Shown here: in pieces, positions 38,340-52,200 of the stretch | Layout of the letters: the number at the start of each line of letters is the position of its first letter | Position numbering within the stretch: the first letter of the stretch is position 1 | NCBI GenBank assembly: GCA_027186245.1 | Contig: CP114482.1 | Location: forward strand, 26,059,209-26,123,208 | DNA from: Coriaria nepalensis | Taxonomy: Eukaryota; Streptophyta; Magnoliopsida; Cucurbitales; Coriariaceae | DNA: 64,000 nucleotides | Direction of reading: 5' to 3' | Made by a program: the position numbers and the translations under genes | The notes under the pieces: model-generated | The model's database searches: none | Seen by the model: only the letters and a program-made list of their open reading frames with translations | What the model was told of the DNA's origin: nothing

Positions 38340-41300
38340 ATTGACATGACTTTAAGGCTAAACAAATGCATTGTTGCCTTCAATAGATCAACTGCAAGTT
38401 ACGCACGAAAGTCATGTTTAAAGGCCGAATTTCGTTCGAAGTGATTTAGAATGATTTACTGACTAAAAGAGACGCAAAAATATGACTTGAACGCTAAAAA
38501 AGGCATAGTTGCGATCAATAGATCAATTGCAAGTTATGCACGAAAGCCGCGTTTTAAACGCAAAAAGAGAATTGGTTCGAAGTGCCTTCAAACAATTTAA
38601 TGATTGAAAAGACTGAGTGATATGCTTTTTAATGCTAAAATAATGCATTGTTGTCTTCAATAGATTAATTGCAAGTTATGTAAGAAAATAATGTTTGAAA
38701 GGCGAAAATAGAATTCGGTCGAATTAATTTAGAATGATTTAATGACTAAAAGAGACTCAATGACATGACTTTAAGGCTAAACAAATGCATTGTTGCCTTC
38801 AATAGATCAACTGCAAGTTACGCACGAAAGTTATGTTTAAAGGCCGAATTTCATTGGAAGTGATTTACAATGATTTACTGACTAAAAGAGACGCAAAAAT
38901 ATGACTTGAACGCTAAAAAATGCATAGTTGCCATCAATAGATCAATTGCAAGTTATGCACGAAAGTCGCGTTTTAAATGCAAAAAGAGAATTGGTTCGAA
39001 GTGCCTTCAAACAATTTAATGATTGAAAAGACTGAGTGATATGCTTTTTAATGCTAAAATAATGCATTGTTGTCTTCAATAGATTAATTGCAAGTTATGT
39101 AAGAAAATAATGTTTGAAAGGCGAAAATAGAATTCGGTCGAATTAATTTAGAATGATTTAATGACTAAAAGAGACTCAATGACATGACTTTAAGGCTAAA
39201 CAAATGCATTGTTGCCTTCAATAGATCAACTGCAAGTTACGCACGAAAGTCATGTTTAAAGGCCGAATTTCGTTCGAAGTGATTTAGAATGATTTACTGA
39301 CTAAAAGAGACGCAAAAATATGACTTGAACGCTAAAAAAGGCATAGTTGCGATCAATAGATCAATTGCAAGTTATGCACGAAAGCCGCGTTTTAAATGCA
39401 AAAAGAGAATTGGTTCGAAGTGCCTTCAAACAATTTAATGATTGAAAAGACTGAGTGATATGCTTTTTAATGCTAAAATAATGCATTGTTGTCTTCAATA
39501 GATTAATTGCAAGTTATGTAAGAAAATAATGGTTGAAAGGCGAAAATAGAATTCGGTCGAATTAATTTAGAATGATTTAAAGACTAAAAGAGACTCAATG
39601 ACATGACTTTAAGGCTAAACAAATGCATTGTTGCCTTCAATAGATCAACTGCAAGTTACGCACGAAAGTCATGTTTAAAGGCTGAATTTCGTTCGAAGTG
39701 ATTTAGAATGATTTACTGACTAAAAGAGACGCAAAAATATGACTTGAACGCTAAAAAAGGCATAGTTGCGATCAATAGATCAATTGCAAGTTATGCACGA
39801 AAGTCGCGTTTTAAATGCAAAAAGAGAATTGGTTCGAAGTGCCTTCAAACAATTTAATGATTGAAAAGACTGAGTGATATGCTTTTTAATTCTAAAATAA
39901 TGCATTGTTGTCTTCAATAGATTAATTGCAAGTTATGTACGAAAATAATGTTTGAAAGGCGAAAATTGAAATCGGTCGAATTAATTTAGAATGATTTAAA
40001 GACTAAAAGAGACTCATTGACATGACTTTAAGGCTAAACAAATGCATTGTTGCCTTCAATAGATCAACTGCAAGTTACGCACGAAAGTCATGTTTAAAGG
40101 CCGAATTTCGTTCGAAGTGATTTAGAATGATTTACTGACTAAAAGAGACGCAAAAATATGACTTGAACGCTAAAAAAGGCATAGTTGCGATCAATAGATC
40201 AATTGCAAGTTATGCACGAAAGCCGCGTTTTAAACGCAAAAAGAGAATTGGTTCGAAGTGCCTTCAAACAATTTAATGATTGAAAAGACTGAGTGATATG
40301 CTTTTTAATGCTAAAATAATGCATTGTTGTCTTCAATAGATTAATTGCAAGTTATGTAAGAAAATAATGTTTGAAAGGCGAAAATAGAATTCGGTCGAAT
40401 TAATTTAGAATGATTTAATGACTAAAAGAGACTCAATGACATGACTTTAAGGCTAAACAAATGCATTGTTGCCTTCAATAGATCAACTGCAAGTTACGCA
40501 CGAAAGTTATGTTTAAAGGCCGAATTTCGTTGGAAGTGATTTACAATGATTTACTGACTAAAAGAGACGCAAAAATATGACTTGAACGCTAAAAAATGCA
40601 TAGTTGCCATCAATAGATCAATTGCAAGTTATGCACGAAAGTCGCGTTTTAAATGCAAAAAGAGAATTGGTTCGAAGTGCCTTCAAACAATTTAATGATT
40701 GAAAAGACTGAGTGATATGCTTTTTAATGCTAAAATAATGCATTGTTGTCTTCAATAGATTAATTGCAAGTTATGTAAGAAAATAATGGTTGAAAGGCGA
40801 AAATAGAATTCGGTCGAATTAATTTAGAATGATTTAAAGACTAAAAGAGACTCATTGACATGACTTTAAGGCTAAACAAATGCATTGTTGCCTTCAATAG
40901 ATCAACTGCAAGTTACGCACGAAAGTCATGTTTAAAGGCCGAATTTCGTTCGAAGTGATTTAGAATGATTTACTGACTAAAAGAGACGCAAAAATATGAC
41001 TTGAACGCTAAAAAAGGCATAGTTGCGATCAATAGATCAATTGCAAGTTATGCACGAAAGCCGCGTTTTAAATGCAAAAAGAGAATTGGTTCGAAGTGCC
41101 TTCAAACAATTTAATGATTGAAAAGACTGAGTGATATGCTTTTTAATGCTAAAATAATGCATTGTTGTCTTCAATAGATTAATTGCAAGTTATGTAAGAA
41201 AATAATGGTTGCAAGGCGAAAATAGAATTCGGTCGAATTAATTTAGAATGATTTAAAGACTAAAAGAGACTCAATGACATGACTTTAAGGCTAAACAAAT

Positions 41301-41690
41301 GCATTGTTGCCTTCAATAGATCAACTGCAAGTTACGCACGAAAGTCATGTTTAAAGGCTGAATTTCGTTCGAAGTGATTTAGAATGATTTACTGACTAAA
41401 AGAGACGCAAAAATATGACTTGAACGCTAAAAAAGGCATAGTTGCGATCAATAGATCAATTGCAAGTTATGCACGAAAGTCGCGTTTTAAATGCAAAAAG
41501 AGAATTGGTTCGAAGTGCCTTCAAACAATTTAATGATTGAAAAGACTGAGTGATATGCTTTTTAATTCTAAAATAATGCATTGTTGTCTTCAATAGATTA
41601 ATTGCAAGTTATGTACGAAAATAATGTTTGAAAGGCGAAAATTGAAATCGGTCGAATTAATTTAGAATGATTTAAAGACTAAAAGAGACT
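38340..41690 (+). repeat. Tandem duplication of 4 trimers (1676 bp), pair 3
   Basis: The arms are about 38340-40015 and 40016-41690. Markers are TTTTAAACGCAAAAAG near 38552 and 40228, AAAGGCTGAATTTCG near 39678 and 41354, TTTTTAATTCTAAAATAATG near 39885 and 41561, and TTGAAATCGGTCG near 39966 and 41642. The last variant also occurs near 26979, 31 trimers to the left once the two-base loss at 30941 is allowed for. Confidence 0.83.
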
Positions 41691-44600
41691 CAATGACATG
41701 ACTTTAAGGCTAAACAAATGCATTTCTGCCTTCAATAGAAAAACTGCAAGTTACGCACGAAAGTCATGTTTAAAGTCCGAATTTCGTTCAAAGTGATTTA
41801 GAATGATTTACTGACTAAAAGAGACGCAAAAATATGAATTGAACGCTAAAAAAGCATAGTTGCCATCAATAGATCAATTGGAAGTTATGCACGAAAGTCG
41901 CGTTTTAAGTGCAAAAAGAGAATTGGTTCGAAGTGCCTTCAAACAATTTAATGATTGAAAAGACTGAGTGATATGCTTTTTAATGCTAAAATAATGCATT
42001 GTTGTCTTCAATAGATTAATTGCAAGTTATGTAAGAAAATAATGTTTGAAAGGCGAAAATAGAATTCGGTCGAATTAATTTAGAATGATTTAATGACTAA
42101 AAGAGACTCAATGACATGACTTTAAGGCTAAACAAATGCATTGTTGCCTTCAGTAGATCAACTGCAAGTTACGCACGAAAGTTATGTTTAAAGGCCGAAT
42201 TTTCGTTGGAAGTGATTTACAATGATTTACTGACTAAAAGAGACGCAAAAATATGACTTGAACGCTAAAAAATGCATAGTTGCCATCAATAGATCAATTG
42301 CAAGTTATGCACGAAAGTCGCGTTTTAAATGCAAAAAGAGAATTGGTTCGAAGTGCCTTCAAACAATTTAAGGATTGAAAAGTCTGAGTGATATGCTTTT
42401 TAATGCTAAAATAATATATTGTTGTCTTCAATAGATTAATTACAAGTTATGTAAGAAAATAATGTTTGAAGGGCAAAAATAGAATTCGTTCGAATTAATT
42501 TAGAATGAATTAAAGACTAAAAGAGACTCAATGACATGACTTTAAGGCTAAACAAATGCATTGTTGCCTTAAATAGATCAACTGCAAGTTACGCACGAAA
42601 GTCATGTTTAAATGCCGAATTTCATAGGAAGTGATTTAGAATGATTTACTGACTAAAAGAGACGCAAGAATATGACTTGAACGTTAAAAAATGCATAGTT
42701 GCCTTCAATAGATCAATTGCAAGTTATGCACGAAAGTCGCGTTTTAAATGCAAAAAGAGAATTGGTTCGAAGTGCCTTCAAACAATTTAATGATTGAAAA
42801 GACTGAGTAATATGCTTTTTAATGCTAAAATAATGCATTGTTGTCTTCAATAGATTAATTGCAAGTTATGTAAGAAAATAATGGTTGAAAGGCGAAAATA
42901 GAATTCGGTCGAATTAATTTAGAATGATTTAAAGACTAAAAGAGACTCAATGACATGACTTAAAGGCTAAACAAATGCATTTTTGCCTTCAGTAGAACAA
43001 CTACAAGTTACGCACGAAAGTCATGTTTAAAGTCCGTATTTCGTTCGAAGTGATTTAGAATGATTTACTGACTAAAAGAGACGCAAAAATATGAATTGAA
43101 CGCTAAAAAATGCATAGTTGCCATCAATAGATCAATTGCAAGTTATGCACGAAAGTCGCGTTTTAAATGCAAAAAGAGAATTGGTTCGAAGTGCCTTCAA
43201 ACAATTTAATGATTGAAATGACTTAGTGATATGCTTTTTAATGCTAAAATAATGCATTGTTGTCTTCAATAGATTAATTGCAAGTTATGTACGAAAATAA
43301 TGTTTGAAAGGTGAAAATTGAATTCGGTCGAATTAATTTGGAATGATTTAAAGACTAAAAGAGACTCAATGACATGACTTTAAGGCTAAACAAATGCATT
43401 TTTGCCTTCAATAGAACAACTGCAAGTTACGCACGAAAGTCATGTTTAAAGTCCGAATTTCGTTCGAAGTGATTTAGAATGATTTACTGACTAAAAGAGA
43501 CGCAAAAATATGAATTGAACGCTAAAAAATGCATAGTTGCCATCAATAGATCAATTGGAAGTTATGCACGAAAGTCGCGTTTTAAGTGCAAAAAGAGAAT
43601 TGGTTCGAAGTGCCTTCAAACAATTTAATGATTGAAAAGACTGAGTGATATGCTTTTTAATGCTAAAATAATGCATTGTTGTCTTCAATAGATTAATTGC
43701 AAGTTATGTAAGAAAATAATGTTTGAAAGGCGAAAATAGAATTCGGTCGAATTAATTTAGAATGATTTAATGACTAAAAGAGACTCAATGACATGACTTT
43801 AAGGCTAAACAAATGCATTGTTGCCTTCAGTAGATCAACTGCAAGTTACGCACGAAAGTTATGTTTAAAGGCCGAATTTTCGTTGGAAGTGATTTACAAT
43901 GATTTACTGACTAAAAGAGACGCAAAAATATGACTTGAACGCTAAAAAATGCATAGTTGCCATCAATAGATCAATTGCAAGTTATGCACGAAAGTCGCGT
44001 TTTAAATGCAAAAAGAGAATTGGTTCGAAGTGCCTTCAAACAATTTAAGGATTGAAAAGTCTGAGTGATATGCTTTTTAATGCTAAAATAATATATTGTT
44101 GTCTTCAATAGATTAATTACAAGTTATGTAAGAAAATAATGTTTGAAGGGCAAAAATAGAATTCGTTCGAATTAATTTAGAATGAATTAAAGACTAAAAG
44201 AGACTCATTGACATGACTTTAAGGCTAAACAAATGCATTGTTGCCTTAAATAGATCAACTGCAAGTTACGTACGAAAGTCATGTTTAAATGCCGAATTTC
44301 ATAGGAAGTGATTTAGAATGATTTACTGACTAAAAGAGACGCAAGAATATGACTTGAACGTTAAAAAATGCATAGTTGCCTTCAATAGATCAATTGCAAG
44401 TTATGCACGAAAGTCGCGTTTTAAATGCAAAAAGAGAATTGGTTCGAAGTGCCTTCAAACAATTTAATGATTGAAAAGACTGAGTGATATGCTTTTTAAT
44501 GCTAAAATAATGCATTGTTGTCTTCAATAGATTAATTGCAAGTTATGTAAGAAAATAATGGTTGAAAGGCGAAAATAGAATTCGGTCGAATTAATTTAGA

Positions 44601-45230
44601 ATGATTTAAAGACTAAAAGAGACTCAATGACATGACTTAAAGGCTAAACAAATGCATTTTTGCCTTCAGTAGAACAACTACAAGTTACGCACGAAAGTCA
44701 TGTTTAAAGTCCGTATTTCGTTCGAAGTGATTTAGAATGATTTACTGACTAAAAGAGACGCAAAAATATGAATTGAACGCTAAAAAATGCATAGTTGCCA
44801 TCAATAGATCAATTGCAAGTTATGCACGAAAGTCGCGTTTTAAATGCAAAAAGAGAATTGGTTCGAAGTGCCTTCAAACAATTTAATGATTGAAATGACT
44901 TAGTGATATGCTTTTTAATGCTAAAATAATGCATTGTTGTCTTCAATAGATTAATTGCAAGTTATGTACGAAAATAATGTTTGAAAGGTGAAAATTGAAT
45001 TCGGTCGAATTAATTTGGAATGATTTAAAGACTAAAAGAGACTCAATGACATGACTTTAAGGCTAAACAAATGCATTTTTGCCTTCAATAGAACAACTGC
45101 AAGTTACGCACGAAAGTCATGTTTAAAGTCCGAATTTCGTTCGAAGTGATTTAGAATGATTTACTGACTAAAAGAGACGCAAAAATATGAATTGAACGCT
45201 AAAAAATGCATAGTTGCCATCAATAGATCA
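41691..45230 (+). repeat. Tandem duplication of 4 trimers (1677 bp), pair 4
   Basis: The arms are about 41691-43375 and 43376-45050, with similarity running on to about 45230. The period is 1677, not 1676, because both arms carry an extra T in CCGAATTTTCGTTGG near 42202 and 43879. Other shared variants are CAATTGGAAGTTATG, TTTTAAGTGCAAAAAG, AAAATAATATATTG, CCGTATTTCG, GAAATGACTTAGTG and AATTTGGAATG. The left arm alone lost one base near 41853 (AAAAAAGCATAG). Confidence 0.86.
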
Positions 45231-48200
45231 ATTGCAAGTTATGCACGAAAGTCGCGTTTTAAATGCAAAAAGAGAATTGGTTCGAAGTGCCTTCAAACAA
45301 TTTAATCATTGAAAAGACTGAGTGATATGCTTTTTAATGCTAAAATAATGCATTGTTGTCTTCAATAGATTAATTGCAAGTTATGTAAGAAAATAATGGT
45401 TGAAAGGCGAAAATCGAATTCGGTCGAATTAATTTAGAATGAATTAAAGACTAAAAGAGACTCAATGACATGACTTTAAGGCTAAACAAATGCATTGTTG
45501 CCTTAAATAGATCAACTGCAAGTTACGCACGAAAGTCATGTTTAAATGCCAAATTTCATAGGAAGTGATTTAGAATGATTTACTGACTAAAACAGACGTA
45601 AAAATATGACTTGAACGTTAAAAAATGCATAGTTGCCTTCAATAGATCAATTGCAAGTTATGCACGAATGTCGCATTTTAAATGCAAAAAGAGAATTGGT
45701 TCGAAGTGCCTTCAAACAATTTAATGATTGAAAAGACTGAGTGATATGCTTTTTAATGCTAAAATAATGCATTGTTGTCTTTAATAGATTAATTGCAAGT
45801 TATGTAAGAAAATAATGGTTGAAAGGCGAAAATAGAATTCGGTCAAATTAATTTAGAATGATTTAAAGACTAAAAGAGACTCAATGACATGACTTTAAGG
45901 CTAAACAAATGCATTGTTGCCTTCAATAGATCAACTGCAAGTTACGCACGAAAGTCATGTTTAAAGGCCGAATTTCGTTCGAAGTGATTTAGAATGATTT
46001 ACTGACTAAAAGAGACGCAAAAATATGACTTGAACGCTAAAAAAGGCAAAGTTGCGATCAATAGATCAATTGCAAGTGATGCACGAAAGTCGCGTTTTAA
46101 ATGCAAAAAGAGAATTGGTTCGAAGTGCCTTCAAACAATTTAATGATTGAAAAGACTTAGTGATATGCTTTTTAATGCTAAAATAATGCATTGTTGTCTT
46201 CAATAGATTAATTGCAAGTTATGTAAGAAAATAATGTTTGAAAGGCGAAAATAGAATTCGGTCGATTTAATTTAGAATGATTTAATGACTAAAAGAGACT
46301 CAATGACATGACTTTAAGGCTAAACAAATGCATTGTTGCCTTCAATAGATCAACTGCAAGTTATGCACGAAAGTCATGTTTAAAGTCCGTATTTCGTTCG
46401 AAGTGATTTAGAATGATTTACTGACTAAAAGAGACGCAAAAATATGAATTGAACGTTAAAAAATGCATAGTTGCCATCAATAGATCAATTGCAAGTGATG
46501 CACGAAAGTCGCGTTTTAAATGCAAAAAGAGAATTGGTTCGAAGTGCCTTCAAACAATTTAATGATTGAAAAGACTGAGTGATATGCTTTTTAATGCTAA
46601 AATAATGCATTGTTGTCTTCAATAGATTAATTGCAAGTTATGTAAGAAAATAATGGTTGAAAGGCGAAAATAGAATTCGGTCAAATTAATTTAGAATGAT
46701 TTAAAGACTAAAAGAGACTCAATGACTTGACTTTAAGGCTAAACAAATGCATTGTTGCCTTCAATAGATCAACTGCAAGTTACACACGAAAGTCATGTTT
46801 AAAGGCCGAATTTCGTTCGAAGTGATTTAGAATGATTTACTGACTAAAAGAGACGCAAAAATATGACTTGAACGCTAAAAAAGGCAAAGTTGCGATCAAT
46901 AGATCAATTGCAAGTGATGCACGAAAGTCGCGTTTTAAATGCAAAAAGAGAATTGGTTCGAAGTGCCTTCAAACAATTTAATGATTGAAAAGACTGAGTG
47001 ATATGCTTTTTAATGCTAAAATAATGCATTGTTGTCTTGAATAGATTAATTGCAAGTTATGTAAGAAAATAATGGTTGAAAGGCGAAAATAGAATTCGGT
47101 CGAATTAATATAGGATGATTTAAAGACTAAAAGAGACTCAATGACATGACTTTAAGGCTAAACAAATGCATTGTTGCCTTCAATAGATCAACTGCAAGTT
47201 AGGCACGAAAGTCATGTTTAAAGGCCGAATTTCGTTCGAAGTGATTTAGAATGATTTACTGACTAAAAGAGACGCAAAAATATGACTTGAACGCTAAAAA
47301 AGGCATAGTTGCGATCAATAGATCAATTGCAAGTGATGCACGAAAGTCGCGTTTTAAATGCAAAAAGAGAATTGGTTCGAAGTGCCTTCAAACAATTTAA
47401 GGATTGAAAAGACTGAGTGATATGCTTTTTAATGCTAAAATAATGCATTGTTGTCTTCAATAGATTAATTGCAAGTTATGTACGAAAATAATGTTTGAAA
47501 GGTGAAAATTGAATTCGGTCGAATTAATTTAGAATGATTTAAAGACTAAAAGAGACTCAATGACATGACTTTAAGGCTAAACAAATGCATTTTTGCCTTC
47601 AATAGAACAACTGCAAGTTACGCACGAAAGTCATGTTTAAAGTCCGAATTTCGTTCGAAGTGATTTAGAATGATTTACTGACTAAAAGAGACGCAAAAAT
47701 ATGAATTGAACGCTAAAAAATGCATAGTTGCCATCAATAGATCAATTGCAAGTTATGCACGAAAGTCGCGTTTTAACTGCAAAAAGAGAATTGGTTCGAA
47801 GTGCCTTCAAACAATTTAATGATTGAAAAGACTGAGTGATATGCTTTTTAATGCTAAAATAATGCATTGTTGTCTTCAATAGATTAATTGCAAGTTATGT
47901 AAGAAAATAATGTTTGAAAGGCGAAAATAGAATTCGGTCGAATTAATTTAGAATGATTTAATGACTAAAAGAGACTCAATGACATGACTTTAAGGCTAAA
48001 CAAATGCATTGTTGCCTTCAGTAGATCAACTGCAAGTTACGCACGAAAGTTATGTTTAAAGGCCGAATTTCGTTGGAAGTGATTTAGAATGATTTACTGA
48101 CTAAAAGAGACGCAAAAATATGACTTGAACGCTAAAAAATGCATAGTTGCCATCAATAGATCAATTGCAAGTTATGCACGAAAGTCGCGTTTTAAATGCA

Positions 48201-49280
48201 AAAAGAGAATTGGTTCGAAGTGCCTTCAAACAATTTCATCATTGAAAAGACTGAGTGATATGCTTTTTAATGCTAAAATAATGCATTGTTGTCTTCAATA
48301 GATTAATTGCAAGTTATGTAAGAAAATAATGGTTGAAAGGCGAAAATCGAATTCGGTCGAATTAATTTAGAATGAATTAAAGACTAAAAGAGACTCAATG
48401 ACATGACTTTAAGGCTAAACAAATGCATTGTTGCCTTAAATAGATCAACTGCAAGTTACGCACGAAAGTCATGTTTAAATGCCGAATTTCATAGGAAGTG
48501 ATTTAGAATGATTTACTGACTAAAACAGACGCAAAAATATGACTTGAACGTTAAAAAATGCATAGTTGCCTTCAATAGATCAATTGCAAGTTATGCACGA
48601 ATGTCGCATTTTAAATGCAAAAAGAGAATTGGTTCGAAGTGCCTTCAAACAATTTAATGATTGAAAAGACTGAGTGATATGCTTTTTAATGCTAAAATAA
48701 TGCATTGTTGTCTTCAATAGATTAGTTGCAAGTTATGTAAGAAAATAATGGTTGAAAGGCGAAAATAGAATTCGGTCAAATTAATTTAGAATGATTTAAA
48801 GACTAAAAGAGACTCAATGACATGACTTTAAGGCTAAACAAATGCATTGTTGCCTTCAATAGATCAACTGCAAGTTACGCACGAAAGTCATGTTTAAAGG
48901 CCGAATTTCGTTCGAAGTGATTTAGAATGATTTACTGACTAAAAGAGACGCAAAAATATGACTTGAACGCTAAAAAAGGCAAAGTTGTGATCAATAGATC
49001 AATTGCAAGTGATGCACGAAAGTCGCGTTTTAAATGCAAAAAGAGAATTGGTTCGAAGTGCCTTCAAACAATTTAATGATTGAAAAGACTTAGTGATATG
49101 CTTTTTAATGCTAAAATAATGCATTGTTGTCTTCAATAGATTAATTGCAAGTTATGTAAGAAAATAATGTTTGAAAGGCGAAAATAGAATTCGGTCGAAT
49201 TAATTTAGAATGATTTAATGACTAAAAGAGACTCAATGACATGACTTTAAGGCTAAACAAATCCATTGTTGCCTTCAATA
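45231..49280 (+). repeat. Trimer domain with a 7-trimer spaced repeat (2933 bp)
   Basis: About 45280-46340 recurs at 48213-49273. Markers 2933 bp apart are AAATCGAATTCGG (45412 and 48345), CACGAATGTCGCATTTT, GGTCAAATTAAT (45841 and 48774), GGCAAAGTTG and GACTTAGTGATATG. The intervening trimers belong to the GGTTGAAAGG and TGCATTTTTGCC subtypes. Confidence 0.82.
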
Positions 49281-52200
49281 GATCAACTGCAAGTTACGCA
49301 CGAAAGTTATGTTTAAAGGCCGAATTTCGTTGGAAGTGATTTAGAATGATTTACTGACTAAAAGAGACGCAAAAATATGACTTGAACGCTAAAAAATGCA
49401 TAGTTGCCATCAATAGATCAATTGCAAGTTATGCACGAAAGTCGCGTTTTAAATGCAAAAAGAGAATTGGTTCGAAGTGCCTTCAAACAATTTAATGATT
49501 GAAAAGACTGAGTGATATGCTTTTTAACGCTAAAATAATGCATTGTTGTCTTCAATAGATTAATTACAAGTTATGTAAGAAAATAATGTTTGAAGGGCAA
49601 AAATAGAATTCGTTCGAATTAATTTAGAATGATTTAGAGACTAAAAGAGACTCATTGACATGACTTTAAGGCTAAACAAATGCATTGTTGCCTTAAATAG
49701 ATCAACTGCAAGTTACGCACGAAAGTCATGTTTAAATGCCGAATTTCATAGGAAGTGATTTAGAATGATTTACTGACTAAAAGAGACGCAAAAATATGAC
49801 TTGAACGCTAAAAAAGGCAAAGTTGCGATCAATAGATCAATTGCAAGTGATGCACGAAAGTCGCGTTTTAAATGCAAAAAGAGAATTGGTTCGAACTTCC
49901 TTCAAACAATTTAATGATTGAAAAGACTGAGTGATATGCTTTTTAATGCTAAAATAATGCATTGTTGTCTTCAATAGATTAATTGCAAGTTATGTAAGAA
50001 AATAATGTTTGAAGGGCAAAAATAGAATTCGTTCGAATTAATTTAGAATGATTTAGAGACTAAAAGAGACTCATTGACATGACTTTAAGGCTAAACAAAT
50101 GCATTGTTGCCTTAAATAGATCAACTGCAAGTTACGGACGAAAGTCATGTTTAAATGCCGAATTTCATAGGAAGTGATTTAGAATGATTTACTGACTAAA
50201 AGAGACGCAAAAATATGACTTGAACGCTAAAAAATGCATAGTTGCCATCAATAGATCAATTGCAAGTTATGCACGAAAGTCGCGTTTTAAATGCATAAAG
50301 AGAATTGGTTCGAAGTGCCTTCAAACAATTTAAAGATTGAAAAGTCTGAGTGATATGCTTTTTAATGCTAAAATAATATATTGTTGTCTTCAATAGATTA
50401 ATTACAAGTTATGTAAGAAAATAATGTTTGAAGGGCAAAAATAGAATTCGTTCGAATTAATTTAGAATGAATTAAAGACTAAAAGAGACTCAATGACATG
50501 ACTTTAAGGCTAAACGAATGCATTGTTGCCTTAAATAGATCAACTGCAAGTTACGCACGAAAGTCATGTTTAAATGCCGAATTTCATACGAAGTGATTTA
50601 GAATTATTTACTGACTAAAAGAGATGCAAAAATATGACTTGAACGTTAAAAAATGCATAGTTGCCTTCAATAGATCAATTGCAAGTTATGTACGAAAGTC
50701 GCGTTTTAAATGCAAAAAGAGAATTGGTTCGAAGTGCCTTCAAACAATTTAATGATTGAAAAGACTGAGTGATATGCTTTTTGATGCTAAAATAATGCAT
50801 TGTTGTCTTCAATAGATTAATTGCAAGTTATGTAAGAAAATAATGGTTGAAAGGCGAAAATAGAATTCGGTCGAATTAATTTAGAATGATTTAAAGACTA
50901 AAAGAGACTCAATGACATGACTTAAAGGCTAAACAAATGCATTTTTGCCTTCAATAGAACAACTACAAGTTACGCACGAAAGTCATGTTTAAATGCCGAA
51001 TTTCATAGGAAGTGATTTAGAATGATTTACTGACTAAAACAGACGCAAAAATATGACTTGAACGTTAAAAAATGCATAGTTGCCTTCAATAGATCAATTG
51101 CAAGTTATGCACGAATGTCGCATTTTAAATGCAAAAAGAGAATTGGTTCGAAGTGCCTTCAAACAATTTAATGATTGAAAAGACTGAGTGATATGCTTTT
51201 TAACGCTAAAATAATGCATTGTTGTCTTCAATAGATTAATTACAAGTTATGTAAGAAAATAATGTTTGAAGGGCAAAAATAGAATTCGTTCGAATTAATT
51301 TAGAATGATTTAGAGACAAAAAGAGACTCATTGACATGACTTTAAGGCTAAACAAATGCATTGTTGCCTTAAATAGATCAACTGCAAGTTACGGACGAAA
51401 GTCATGTTTAAATGCCGAATTTCATAGGAAGTGATTTAGAATGATTTACTGACTAAAAGAGACGCAAAAATATGACTTGAACGCTAAAAAATGCATAGTT
51501 GCCATCAATAGATCAATTGCAAGTTATGCACGAAAGTCGCGTTTTAAATGCATAAAGAGAATTGGTTCGAAGTGCCTTCAAACAATTTAAAGATTGAAAA
51601 GTCTGAGTGATATGCTTTTTAATGCTAAAATAATATATTGTTGTCTTCAATAGATTAATTACAAGTTATGTAAGAAAATAATGTTTGAAGGGCAAAAATA
51701 GAATTCGTTCGAATTAATTTAGAATGAATTAAAGACTAAAAGAGACTCAATGACATGACTTTAAGGCTAAACGAATGCATTGTTGCCTTAAATAGATCAA
51801 CTGCAAGTTACGCACGAAAGTCATGTTTAAATGCCGAATTTCATACGAAGTGATTTAGAATTATTTACTGACTAAAAGAGATGCAAAAATATGACTTGAA
51901 CGTTAAAAAATGCATAGTTGCCTTCAATAGATCAATTGCAAGTTATGCACGAAAGTCGCGTTTTAAATGCAAAAAGAGAATTGGTTCGAAGTGCCTTCAA
52001 ACAATTTAACGATTGAAAAGACTTAGTCATATGCTTTTTAATGCTAAAATAATGCATTGTTGTCTTCAATAGATTAATTACAAGTTATGTAAGAAAATAA
52101 TGTTTGAAGGGCGAAAATAGAATTCGTTCGAAATAATTTAGAATGATTTAATGACTAGAAGACACTCAGTGACATGATTTTATGGCTAAATAAATGCATT

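Larger units (their letters stand above)
22111..41690 (+). repeat. Uniform trimer domain with ATAATGGTTGAAAGG C monomers
   Basis: About 46 trimers with lower variation between neighbours than in the flanks. Recurrent subtypes are C monomers ending ATAATGGTTGAAAGGCG or ATAATGTTTGAAAGGCG, B monomers with GGCATAGTTGCGATC or TGCATAGTTGCCATC, and C monomers with AAAGTAATGCGTTG. A two-base loss (GCAAAAATGACTTG) near 30941 is found only here. No gene or foreign insertion is present. Three tandem 4-trimer duplications lie inside and are listed separately. Confidence 0.88.
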
